DNA from: Aptenodytes patagonicus
Taxonomy: Eukaryota > Chordata > Aves > Sphenisciformes > Spheniscidae
Assembly (NCBI RefSeq): GCF_965638725.1
Contig: NC_134951.1
Span: forward strand, 77,565,068 to 77,629,067
Length of the DNA: 64,000 nt
Direction of reading: 5' to 3'
Within the stretch, counting starts at the first letter, position 1. Every line of letters starts with the position of its first letter. Under the pieces are notes generated by a model that saw nothing but the letters and a program-made list of their open reading frames with translations, was not told the origin of the DNA and ran no database searches. Of the stretch, positions 25,521-36,580 are shown one piece after another. The position numbers and the translations under genes were made by a program.

Positions 25521-27030
25521 CGAGCAGCAGCAGTCCAGGAGCAAATACTGTGGGTGCAGGACAATCTAATTTGCACCACTTCACAGAAACACTAGAAATG
25601 CCTGACCTGCTGTCTTAATGTCCTCTAGCATTTTTCGGTAGCAGTAGAGAATTTACAACTCTTCCAATACCATTTTGAGATTTTTTTTTTCCTTCAGTAA
25701 TAATTAAGAACAACACAGTTTAGTTTTTCTCCACTATACGTGAAATATATTGCATGCAGTTTTACCAAGTAAAGGTATGTCCTGAAATTAAAGCAAGTGT
25801 CCATGCAGCATTGTAAACTCCGTGAAGGCATTAAAATCTCTTATGATAATTTTAAAACTAGAGATCAGCTGATCAGTGACATAACTTTCCCGTAATTATC
25901 CCTACTTGAAGTACATAAATACATGATTTCAAAGATAAAGATGAGTTGCAAGATTACAATGCCAAATGATAATATCTAAGTGCATTGCAGTTTTGAAGAA
26001 AATGTTCCATTGCTAATAGTATTGGAAAGGGCTTTCTAATTGTCTCTTCATTTCCAAGAGGCAGACAAAAGGCTGGTGTGTTTGGTTTAGATCATCAGAA
26101 GGGGATCTCACGGAAATGAGCTTTACTTCACAGACTGTAAATTCCAAAACTTGAAGCAAGTTTGGCACAGCAGGGAACAGCAAAGCTTTTGTCTCTGAAC
26201 AAAGTTGGGAAAGATTACGCTAACATAGACCTTACTAAAAACAACTTAAGCTATCATCTAAGTCCTCTTTTTAGCTATCTCCTGATTCAAAATAAAGTAA
26301 GGCTTAAAAAAATAATCCTCCGAATGGAGTGTGTTGGCTGGAAATAACTAAAAGAAAGTTAAAAATACCATCTTGGTGCATGAGGATGATGACTATGACT
26401 TGAAATAAGAGTTTACCTCGTTTAATGGAGTTAGTTAAAATACTGTAGCTTGCACCCAACGGTAGTTTTTGTTAACCAGTAACAATAATGCAGATTATGG
26501 GAACTCATATGCCAATCCTGAAAACAAATCAAGGGTAATCTGAAATCTGTGGTCAGATGGTTAGCATATAAATAATCAGTACAGAATATTAAACGTGTGA
26601 GAATATAACTAAGGGTATTTTACAATGTAAAAGCAAAGAGGTGAAAGGAATGTATAAATGTAACATTTTGCTCCAAACTCCTTACGCGGTTCTCTTTACG
26701 ATTATCAAAAAGAACGTATATAAAGCCCCTGCCCCTTTTCCCGCGGCTGTATATTTATACAAATCAGTGACAAATACTCCACTGCTCATTAATTTACAGT
26801 TGCATAGAAAGGGAAGAAGAAGAAGAAAAAAACCCAATACTATAAAAACAACATCCTCGTCTTTGGGTATTCAGTGTTTTACTATTTCAAGTAGAACACG
26901 CAGACAGAGCAAACGGCATGTTCCAGGGTCCCATGCAGCCTTCTGATGAAATGGAACTCGCGACTGGTGGTTTGTAGAAGAGGGCTGTACTGCACATCAG
27001 GAAGCACTGGTCGATGTCCAAATGAACACT

Positions 27031-27039
27031 TCACATTGC
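27031..27039 (-). CDS. UTRN: UTRN terminal coding exon: Ala-Met-stop
   Basis: Following an ATGACAG acceptor (AG at 27040-27041) with upstream TTATTTCTCATC, the exon reads GCA ATG TGA, giving a tail ending RPQAM as in mammalian utrophin. The bases just after the stop also resemble my recollection of the mammalian UTRN 3'UTR, including an AATGTGAAGT start and a later CCTGATGT-CAG-like stretch; I could not check this. The coding part is only two codons, so similarity of the adjacent UTR, phase and position carry the call. The same exon is open in a second frame down to 26882. Confidence 0.88.
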   Translation of the reverse strand, partial: AM

Positions 27040-28665
27040 CTGTCATGATGAGAAATAACCACGTCAGTACCACATTAACACGCACAGAAAGCTCTAAATA
27101 CTCTAGGTTCGGTTCAGTTAAGGACGTGGATGTTATCTTACAAAAACCCTGTATTTTAAAAATGTAGATGTATTGGCCCAAGACTCAGCAAATCACTGAG
27201 GCATGTAGTTAAGAGAGACCTAATTTTACTATACTGCAGTGTTTAAAATTCTTGTTGAGTAAGGCCCAGAGGATGTTAGTCTACAGAGCACTAAATATAA
27301 CTGTAGACTCTCCATGTTCTGCACCCATAGAAAAAACATTTAGGCAAACCACTGTCCTATCTGAAGCCTAAGTAGTAAAAATAGAGAGTATACAGAGTCT
27401 GGATTTGGACTCGGCCCCTTCAACTGTGATGCTTATTTCCAGGCTCCTGTTTCAGGATTCTGTTCCTGAACAGACAAACGTGCCTTCTCTAATGGTTCTG
27501 GAAGGGTGGATTTGCAGTGAGACCATTTGGGAATCATCCTGTATGTAAAAGAAATCAAATGCTTTTTCAGGAAGATTAGTATTATTCACTGATAACACTG
27601 AAAGCTATCTCTGTGCCTGCTTAGAGGAAGGATTTCTGAAAAATGCTAGTTTAATTCACTAATTTAACTTACCAAGAGACTGAAAAACAAAGTTTGAGTT
27701 AACTGAGCGCAGGGCATGATTCATCCCATTCTCTTTAGAAATTCCTGTTTGGGAGGGCAATCCTACTATCCCAGATACTGCAATCCAAGAAAGTGTTTGC
27801 AGAGCAGTATTTCTGAATTTTTAGACATTCAGTTTGGGGAGGTCTGACCTTGCAAACTGTGGATTACTGGACAAGGTGAAGCAATTTGGGGGAGTAAATA
27901 GACTCCTTCCCTACCACTTCATTCCTCTGAAATCTCACACAGCAATTTGTGGTAGTCTGTAAAACTTATTTAACAATGAAACTTTCAAAGAACTCTGCAA
28001 TGACACAAGATTATGTAGTTCCTTATTTGTCATACGTGGGCTCTAATATCAACCTAAACCTATAGCAAGTGTTTTTCCTATTTCTGTTACTTAGAAACTT
28101 AACTGATCATTCACACCAGTTAGATTTTCAAGAACAAGTACCTAAATACCAGATGGTTTCCCACATTTTTGTCAACTCTGAAAGTAGCCAAATTTCTGCT
28201 TTGGGTTTGTAAAGTGGTTGCCTACTGGGAGAAGGCAGCTTAATCTAATGCCTAAGATGCTGTGTGGCTCTTGACCTTTGTGCCCTGGCGCCCATAGCTC
28301 CTGGAACTGCAGCGGTGGGCACCAGAGCACAAGGAGTATGGATGTCTTTGCAAGAACCAGCTTTGGTCTTGCAGAGCTGATGCTGGCTTGAAACTAATTG
28401 GCCCTGATAGATTTGAGCTGATTCCACCTGGTCAGCATCCCAGAACTGCACACCATAGTATCTTTGGTAATGCCTCAACTAGCAGGAATTTTCTATTAAC
28501 TGGCATATTCCAGAATCTAGCCTTCCTGTTACATCCGTCTAGCTTCCAAATAGACCTCTAGGGAAAAATACAGACCACCCCCCCGCCACTTGGCTTTAAT
28601 GGAACTTTTCCACTTGCTTTACTTTGCTTCCAATGAATATGCAAGTATGTAAGCATGTCTCATAC
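27040..28665 (-). other. UTRN last intron (1626 bp)
   Basis: Bounded by a GTATGA donor and ATGACAG acceptor. No repeat or other gene recognised. Confidence 0.85.
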
Positions 28666-28688
28666 CTGTGGCCTGCCAGTGAAACTTG
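28666..28688 (-). CDS. UTRN: UTRN 23-nt micro-exon, equivalent of dystrophin exon 78
   Basis: Encodes SSFTGRPQ: the serine is shared with the upstream exon and the last codon is a complete CAG. This corresponds to the mammalian NVPSRPQ tail. The acceptor is TTTGCAG (AG at 28689-28690) after a pyrimidine-rich stretch, and the donor is GTATGAG. The donor overlaps an in-frame stop: without splicing the frame reads one valine and TGA (28660-28662). Splicing is preferred as the main form because the terminal exon at 27039 then gives exactly alanine, methionine, stop, the conserved utrophin ending. Being 23 nt long, the exon shifts the frame when skipped. Confidence 0.9.
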
Positions 28689-31513
28689 CTGCAAATAGAA
28701 AAAACAAAAGAGAGTTAGACATTTACATGGTTCTGCATCTTGGCTGTTTAAAAACAAAACCAGCGTCAGGAAAATAAGTACTATAGGAGAACAGAAAGAC
28801 TCCTATCTTAAAAAAAATAAACATTTAACTAGAAGTGTGTTGTAATGGTCTATACATAACTTTCATCACAAATTTACTTTACTTGTAACAAATTTATAGC
28901 ACTATGAATATATAGATGATATGAATTGTTCCTTTTTCACCACTTGCGACCATATAGATCTACGAGTGCTGTATTAGAATACTATCTGTTCAAAATGCTC
29001 TGTTCTGGAACTCACTCGGATGCAAAGGCAAGAATTCTGCCCAATATTGCACACCTGCCTAGTTCTGAGGACCAACCTCATAAACAAGGAAGGAAAAGAG
29101 GCATTATATCCATTATCAAAGGATCTGGGGACAAAAAAAAACCCCCACATTAAGAGCAGTGCTGGCCTTACTATATGAATAATTGCTTCATAAGGGATAT
29201 TTGGAGTAAGTAGAAATACTGATTTAAAGATTAATTATAACCTGAAACTCATAAAAACAAATATAGCAAATAAGAAGACTGGCTTTATTTTACAGTCAAG
29301 ATGGGATAAAAATAATCTACGTAAGGCTCAGATGCTAGTAACTGTCCTTAATGAAAGCTGCGGCCAAGGTAGGAGAGACCAGTAGTGATGAGGTGGTGAA
29401 AAAATAGCTTTTGTTTGTTTTACATGGACACGATACACTGAACATGAGGACTGTTCTAATAAAACTTAGCTTGGGTATAATTAGAAAAGGGTAACGATAT
29501 TATTTTTTAAGGTTAGGAATACAGTGATGCTCTTAAAACAGATTGCCTAGGGAGTCCGTGGAGTCTGCGTCATTGGAAGTCTTACAGAAGAGGTTAGACA
29601 ATTGTCCGTCCAGAAAGACAGATCCATCTCAAATGGCCACAGGGAAAGACGGTGGACTAGATGGTCTGTCATGGTCTTCCTTAGCAAAACTCAGTTTAAT
29701 GCACTCTGTTGGGAAGGCCAGACTAATAATCCTCATTCCAGGCTTCTAAAACAGTATATGAATCTTACATGGTTAAAAAAATATGCTCCTAGTAAATCTC
29801 CCAAGTAAGAGATATTATAGAATGACTGAAGAGCAGCAAACATAACTAGTACCGACTAATTGGGGCATGCTGGTTTGATTTCTGCAGCAGCATGTCAAAG
29901 GGAAAAGTCACGTGAAATTTGGAACTATGACTTCCTTTAATCTTAAATGCTCAGAAACACTTCACAATATGAAAGGATGTGGGGCCATTGTTTTCACTTG
30001 CAGTCCCCTCCTGCCTCATTCGGGATGTTGTTTATGGATATTAGAATTTTTTTTCCCCATGTTTCCTGGTAGCAGAAAGTAGACCTCATTATCAAGCTTG
30101 CCCTGACAGGAATGCAAGGGAGTATTTCTGCTAATTTGCTGTAAATTCATTTGGGCCAAATGTCCAGTAGCTGCTATACTGCTTATACATGCAAGACAGG
30201 AATTTGCAAAAACAAGAATTGATACTTGACTTGCATTTTCTACTGATTTGTATACGTGCACACCCTTGAGTTGTGCTGAGTAGCTCCACTAGCTGTTGAC
30301 TTCAAGAAGAGATGCTCCTTAGAATCGAATCCTTAATTTGCAAAGCGATGGGCTCTGAACTATTGAACTCATTGAAAATCTCAAAGGACAGCTGAAACAA
30401 AACCTTTTTTGCTAGATCCTAATTTGCTTTCTCAAAATGTGCAAAGTGCATCTTCTGTGATGCAGTTCTTCACAGCCAAGCAATGTACGTACAAGAGATA
30501 AAAGGGGTATTTTAACAGGGTTCACCGAGTTTACAAAATAGAACAGAATAGAGTTCAATCATGATGTTTCCAAAAGGACTGGGCATAAACACCCTCCCTC
30601 TCACTTGTGCCTTTTAAAACTGACCATGATTATTACCTTTCATTTGAAAGAACTGTTGAAAGTTTAAGAATATATCAAAGTTTTCACTACTGTTTTTCTA
30701 AGGCAAGAGAGCTGAAAGTGAAGACATATATGTATGCACATATTTAAAAAAAACCCAAAATACACGAGTAACAAAGTTGCCACTTCACCTCCCCTGCCAA
30801 AACCAACACTCTGTGTGAAATACTGCTGGAACAAGAGAGAGAGCTCCTCACTCTTGTAAGTGGAGTGACACTCTGGAAGGAACAGGATCAGTGGAGATGT
30901 ATGTCAGCTGATATAAGTCAATGCATAGGAAACTAATTGGTTTTCCTTTTGATCTCTCTTTAATAGACACTGAATAAAATATCAACTTTCAATGCATTTA
31001 AGCAGGGAAAGGTGTTATGTGCTGTGTTAACAGTTATTTCCTCTGGTCAATTAGTTTAATAACTAGTTCAATAATTAGTTCAGGCAGTCAGGATTGGGCT
31101 ATGGTCCCTCCTGTTGCCCAAGGCCTTTTTTCCAAGTCTTATTAGAGAAACGGCATTCAGAATTTCTGAATCTACATTCACTTAAGTTCTACATAAGGTT
31201 TGTATCAGCAGCTAACAGGATTCTAGGTCTCTTTTCCCTTATGTGGGCACAGCTGAAAATTCCATATGGAGCTATAGGCTTTTCTTATAGTGAATCACTT
31301 CCACTTAAAACATGAGAACATTTGTATATTTACCTTCACAAATAGTGTCTACTGAGGAACTTTAAAGAACAGAATTATGTATCTTGCATATCTTGACAAG
31401 AAATCTCAGAGAGAAGATTTTTTTCCTAGTCAATACCACAAGAACGACTTTTTTCTTCAAAAGACGGCCTCAAATTCAATACTATTCTCAGAGACATATT
31501 TTGTTACACTTAC
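28689..31513 (-). other. UTRN intron between exon-77 and exon-78 equivalents (2825 bp)
   Basis: GTAAGT donor and TTTGCAG acceptor. Contains an ancient CR1-type scrap at 29540-29715; otherwise AT-rich with nothing recognised. Confidence 0.85.
29540..29715 (+). mobile_element. Ancient CR1/L3-type LINE relic (RT C-terminus and 3' end)
   Basis: The plus frame encodes ESVESASLEVLQKRLDNCP, matching the CR1-family C-terminal signature VVES-SLEVFK-R-D. It is followed by GGTGGACTAGATGGTC, the LINE's typical end of the GGTTGGACTAGATGATCT kind. It is strongly diverged, so older than the other CR1 copies, and antisense to UTRN. Confidence 0.65.
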
Positions 31514-31600
31514 AGCAGCAAGCTGGAAACGTGCTGTTGATTTGCTCCATAACATCTGTTAGATCTGTGTTGGTATCACGAGGTGGAACTAACAAGTCAT
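31514..31600 (-). CDS. UTRN: UTRN coding exon, equivalent of dystrophin exon 77 (87 nt)
   Basis: Encodes [20 protein letters not shown] then INSTFPACC and one T of a split serine codon. The acceptor is TTGCAG (AG at 31601-31602) and the donor GTAAGT. It matches mammalian utrophin [20 protein letters not shown]. The segment just before it is two residues shorter than the mammalian form (HQT-D against HQAAGE), so the 3' splice site may have shifted by six bases. The exon leaves phase 1, which makes the following micro-exon decisive for the C-terminus. Confidence 0.95.
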
Positions 31601-33075
31601 CTGCAAATATGACAACAAAAAAGAGCAATGAATTTAGTAACGAGAGGAGAAGGAAAAAAAAAAAAAGACAACAACATTCTGAAAGGCATTCTCATCCAAC
31701 CTTCTAGTTAAATACTCCTTTATATTTCAAGGGAAACCACTACCTGAAGCCCCTGTAACTCAATGTGCAGGAACTGTCATTGATAACTGCCAGCCTTGGG
31801 AGAGGAGTTGAAAGTTACATTATTGATTTGCAGCAGAACTCATTTCTCTTTTATTAAAACTTAACCATTGCACCCAAGATTTAACTAGAAGAAATTGCCA
31901 AGAAGGAGCAGTATATAAGAATTTACGGTTAAAATAAATAAAATTTTACAAGTTGAGGGAATTGTACTCAGTAGGCGCTCAATTAAAATTCTTTTCCATT
32001 TTCAGATTATTTGTCATGTAACTTTCAGAGCGAATACACCATCCTTATTCTGAAAAAAAACCCCATTTATTTTTTAGATGGTCTTTATTCAATATGCACC
32101 AGCAATTTCACTAGTGTTAAAATCCTCCTTGCCATTTTTAAAAAAAATGCTGCTTAAAATTAGCCAAGGGAATTGTTAGGGAATACAACTGGCTCTACTC
32201 CTGGCAGTGTTATTAGACAGCATCTCTCATAAATCTACCATTGCATTAAATCAGACTTGAAGAAGTTCCATGTTTTTCCAGATAAATTAAAATAAAAACA
32301 CTTGTCAATGCTGAATGAAAACTTTTCAGCACGGAAGAGAACATTTTTCCTGTTTTCCACAGAAATAAAATCATTTTTTAATCTATACAGGGAGGAAATT
32401 GCACTTAAGATAATTTGAGAAAAATCTTTTCTTTTTTCCCCTAATTTTGAGCTTTCAATGGTCTGTAGTTATTTCTGCTAATTCCCAGTGGAATGAGTTC
32501 TGATATTGGAGAATTTAAAATAATCTTTCAAGAGAGAAAACCCCTCATGTGCAGGGGCTGTACACTTAAATACTCAGTAATTCCTAAAGATGTGAAGTCT
32601 TTGAGGGGTGGGGTCATCAAAATACCAGGATAAGCAGAGGATACACAGGAATTTTTAAAGCAGCCATCAGGAAGCTTCAATTACATGTTCTGAACATTTG
32701 TTCCTTTATCTGACAGATTACTTGGGTACATGCATCTGCTGTAGGACAAACAGCTGTTGGCCATTTCAGTCCAATGAAATCTGGTTCCCCCTTCAATGAG
32801 GATGGATTTGCCCAGTGAATTCACTTGCTCAGAATGGATGGAACCAAAGAGTCTATTGACAGAAATCCATAATTCAGTCACATGGATTCTTGTGATACCG
32901 CAGCTGTTTCCAAGTGTGGGGAAGCAACAGCTCCAGCTGCAGTAAGTCTTGTTCTCAGTAGCATCACAAAGATCAGTTCCTTTTTATTTATAAATCTTTT
33001 CAGAAAGATGTCAACAAACCTATTCAGTAGTTACCTATAGACCCACGCAGCACATTATCTGGTCAAAACACTTAC
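31601..33075 (-). other. UTRN intron between exon-76 and exon-77 equivalents (1475 bp)
   Basis: GTAAGT donor and TTTGCAG acceptor. AT-rich, no recognised element. Confidence 0.85.
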
Positions 33076-33184
33076 CTGTCTGATGAAACTGTGAGCCTGT
33101 CTCTTGCTCGAGCGGGTAGCCGAGGGCGGAGTGCTGGGGCGAAGCACAGGGGGAGGCGCCATTAAGCTGGGAGTCTGACTCAGG
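33076..33184 (-). CDS. UTRN: UTRN coding exon, equivalent of dystrophin exon 76 (109 nt)
   Basis: Encodes [20 protein letters not shown], then [16 protein letters not shown] and one base of the next codon. The acceptor is ATGTAG (AG at 33185-33186) and the donor GTAAGT. It aligns with mammalian utrophin [20 protein letters not shown] and the QFHQ end, confirming identity although the middle has drifted. The exon is shorter than dystrophin exon 76 (124 nt), as expected for utrophin. It is notably GC- and CpG-richer than the surrounding intron. The 8.6-kb intron on its 5' side contains the CR1 copy. Confidence 0.94.
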
Positions 33185-36100
33185 CTACATTAAAGACAAT
33201 AATACCCACATTTAGATAAATTGTATCTACAGAATTTAAGTGTGGGCTTGTATGCAGTCATCCCGCTCCTTTTCTTTTTTTGTGCTCTTTCTTGTTTGTT
33301 CTCCCAACTATTGACAGTTGGCTTAGGACTATACAACCGTTAGGGGGGAAAAAAGCAAACCAACAACCTGTTAAAAGAAAATTTAGACTTAAGTGTAATT
33401 CTTATGAGACTCCAGTTGATGGTCTTTTTAAAACCAATGTTCTGTTGCGAGCACGAACCATAGAAACACAATGTTACGTACAACCCAAACAGCCTGCCGA
33501 GGCTCTCAGTCCAGCTACTCAGAAAGACTACACAATGGTACTACACAATGGTACTATCGGGGTTGTATATATACGTATGGATATATACATACACATGCAC
33601 AGAGGACATTCAGCTAAGGTCCCCTAAGAAGTTTTACTAGGATGACTGATCATGCTTAGAAACAACTGTTCAGTCACGAACAGTTTTGCAAAACTCCTTC
33701 ACAATCAAGCCAAGTGAGGACACAAGATTCAAGAGAACTTTGTTAAATCTAAAAAGTGGTAGCTAGCCATCACTCCTGCTGATGCTGCTTCTCAATAATG
33801 TGGAGGACACCAAATTTGCAGGAAAACTATGTACTATGTAATCTCCAGAAAATTATGAGAAGGAACCCATACGCTTTGAAAACCATGTTGTTGGCAAGCC
33901 TTTCTGGACTCTTAAATTCACCTGAAGAATCAAACACATAAGTTCTATATTACTTTTAGTTGTAACCACGTATGTGCTTGAGATTATGTATAAGTATACA
34001 TATATGGACACAAAATAAGAAAAGACCGTAAGACTTCTTCACTATAACAACTCAGAAATATAGGAAGGGATCTGATTCAGGCTTTTTTTTTTTTTTTTCC
34101 TCTTTTCCTTCTTACTTGTAAGAAATCCTTTGAGGAAGAGAGTAGTAATACAGTATTTGAGCTCCAGAAGTGATTGTTCTGAAAAAACAGAAGCACGTGA
34201 AACAGAATTTACATCTGAGGCAGTTATAGAATCTTAGCTGAAATGGTTGCCCCTATCATTTATCATTTTGATTGCAAATCATCAAATTACTTCCAAATAG
34301 CTTAAAGAGCAAATTATTTAAGTAAATCTGTCAAAAGCAGATACAGAAGTAATAAAAAAATATAATTACTTTTAAGATCTTTTTGAAACTGAGACTGAAC
34401 AAGTACCTAACAGCTATGAGACTCAATGCAAAGAGGCAATATACAGAACGGCAGTTAATTTGTGGACAAGTTTGCTCCTTTGCAGCTCACAGCCTTAAGT
34501 GCGACATTCAATTTTTTGAGACAACTTCCAGTTTAAAAAAAAAAAAAAAATCTTCAACAAAACTGAAGATCGTTGAACAATGGAAGATACTTTTTCTTCC
34601 ATACACAGGGGTGAGAAATAGAAGGAAACGTTTCCTTGAGCACTCAGCAAATCTTTTTTTCTCCTCCAAATCTCATCTCTCTCTCAGCACAATACCAACC
34701 TCCAGCTTTGAGTAAAAGAATACATCAAGAAATATTGCTCTGCATATAGAAGACAAAGAAAAATTGAAATATTTTCAAGCCAGCCAAGGATCTTACCATC
34801 AAGACACTCCTATGAACAGTGAATGCCTACCAAATAGTTAAGTAATTTGCTGTTCAGTATCAGGCTTCAACCCAGCTACAGGGTCTAGATAGAAAGAGTG
34901 TGGTGATTTTAAATAGGCCAAGCCTTGGGTAACTAATTCCAGGTAATTCTGTATAGCCAGGAACCTCTGTTCAAGAAGAGGTTAGAGCTACAATGTTAAA
35001 GAGATGAAGCAAACTTTCCAAGGGTTAAGAGTTACTTCAGTACAGAACAACAAGGCTAACTCCAGCAGCAGAGTGGCTGCTTGCCTACTCCACAAACAGA
35101 TGGACAGAGAGAATTTGAATCATCCAAAATGCAAACTTGCATCTGGACTGGATCTCTGTCCCCCATCAAGCAGTAACTGTGGACAAATGGTGCAGAGATG
35201 ACTGAGGAAGGAAGCTTGGTGCTGGACTTGATACAAACCTGCAGTACAGCAACACATAGGCTAGATCAAGGATAATGAGGCGCTGTAAAGTCAAGATTAA
35301 TTAGGATAGAAAGGAGATGCCTACATACTTAAATGATGAGTTAGTAGTGAAGGTTATTTAGTACCACTTAGGAGTGCTACTGCAAATGACAAAAGATCCC
35401 TGCAGAGCACGAGCACTCTAACAGTGGATAAACTGAGAGCAAACAAAACATACTTGGAATACTTTACGTTGATGTAACATATATTGCTGCAGCAGTCAGA
35501 ATTAAATATTGCAGTCAGATTTAAAAAAAAAACCCACAAAACAAACCAAAAACCACATCCCCTTGTAATCAGAGGACAGTGAATGAAAATGACCTCATTT
35601 TCATTTAAATATACTCATAAATGTTACACTACATAGTTCCAGTGACTGCAATAACAAAAAAAGCCAAAACAAACCAAAACCCTCTTCTTCCAAAACCAGG
35701 ACAATACAGTTAAGCAAATGAAAAGTGGGGTTTGGAGCAGAAAGGGAAGGGTTCTGGTAGTGGCATAAATACCGTAATACAATAATCAGCTATTGAAAAA
35801 TGTTAAATGCAAAACAGTTGAGGATATAGCTGCATGTATTTACATGATTTAACAGTTTTACTGGGAGAGAACCTGAGAAAAAAATGTAGAAAATCATGTT
35901 CTACTTGACCCTAGTTGTGTAACATCTACAAAATCTGATCACTTCCATCATCAACCCCCTTCAGGCATCATGAAGTTCATGCTGCCTTATTCAAAACAAC
36001 CCAGCAGACAACCCTTAAGCCAGAAACCATAAGAAAATAGCCCTAGATGTTACTATATGCCTGCTTCTTCTTCCTGAACAAATAAAAGCAGAGAGATTGA

Positions 36101-36520
36101 GCACGCCTCTATGGGGATGAGGGGGAAGTTTCCAACTCCAGTTTCTGGGAGTTTTCAAACTTCTTTTATTGCAAAATCAAATAAAGATACAAAGGGACAG
36201 ATAAATTCTTCTCCAGAAAACTCTGAAATTGAGGGATTTTTTCTGTATTACATCAGTTTTTAAAGCATTTCACGGGAGATACTTATTTTAACCAATTTTG
36301 ATCCACAGTGCCTTATTTCAGCATGCCTCCTGCTGGTGTCTTTCCCAAAGAATAGCCTGAAGTGTTTTGTGGCTTAATGGATAGATAAAATATACCTGTT
36401 CTTCCCTTGACTTTTGTCTTCTGTTGCTTTTGGTAAAAAACAAAACAAAAAGCTCCCCCCTGCCCAAATCACAGAGAGCACCTCAAAAAGTCCAATTCCC
36501 TTTCCACATCCATTACAAAT

Positions 36521-36580
36521 GTTTCTTCTTGTTCCAGACTTGTTCTCCCAGTTTCTTCTTGTTCCAGACCTATTCTCCCA
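36521..36580. repeat. Tandem duplication, 2 x 30 bp
   Basis: GTTTCTTCTTGTTCCAGACT followed by TGTTCTCCCA, repeated once with two differences (ACCTA for ACTTG). The unit is pyrimidine-rich on the plus strand. Confidence 0.93.

Larger units (their letters stand above)
24850..27030 (-). other. UTRN: UTRN 3' untranslated region (inferred extent)
   Basis: Going down the minus strand from the stop at 27031, the first canonical AATAAA I could find is at 24867-24876, where two overlap (AATAAATAAA). It is followed by a GT-rich stretch (AAGTTTTGTGGTCTT) as expected downstream of a cleavage site. This gives a 3'UTR of about 2.17 kb. An ATTAAA at 26421-26426 is an alternative earlier signal and would give about 0.6 kb. 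The UTR contains a MIR-like relic at 25321-25520. The start is well supported, the end only moderately. Confidence 0.65.

Noticed and set aside
28660..28662. In-frame TGA after the micro-exon as the normal UTRN stop
   Set aside because: It would end the protein with RPQV. A good donor overlaps it, and splicing to 27039 gives the conserved Ala-Met-stop, so the stop is treated as an unspliced alternative.
33790..33840. Possible LINE scrap around GAGGACACCAAATTTGCAGG
   Set aside because: Vague resemblance to the CR1 motif C region but the order is wrong and no flanking similarity is seen.
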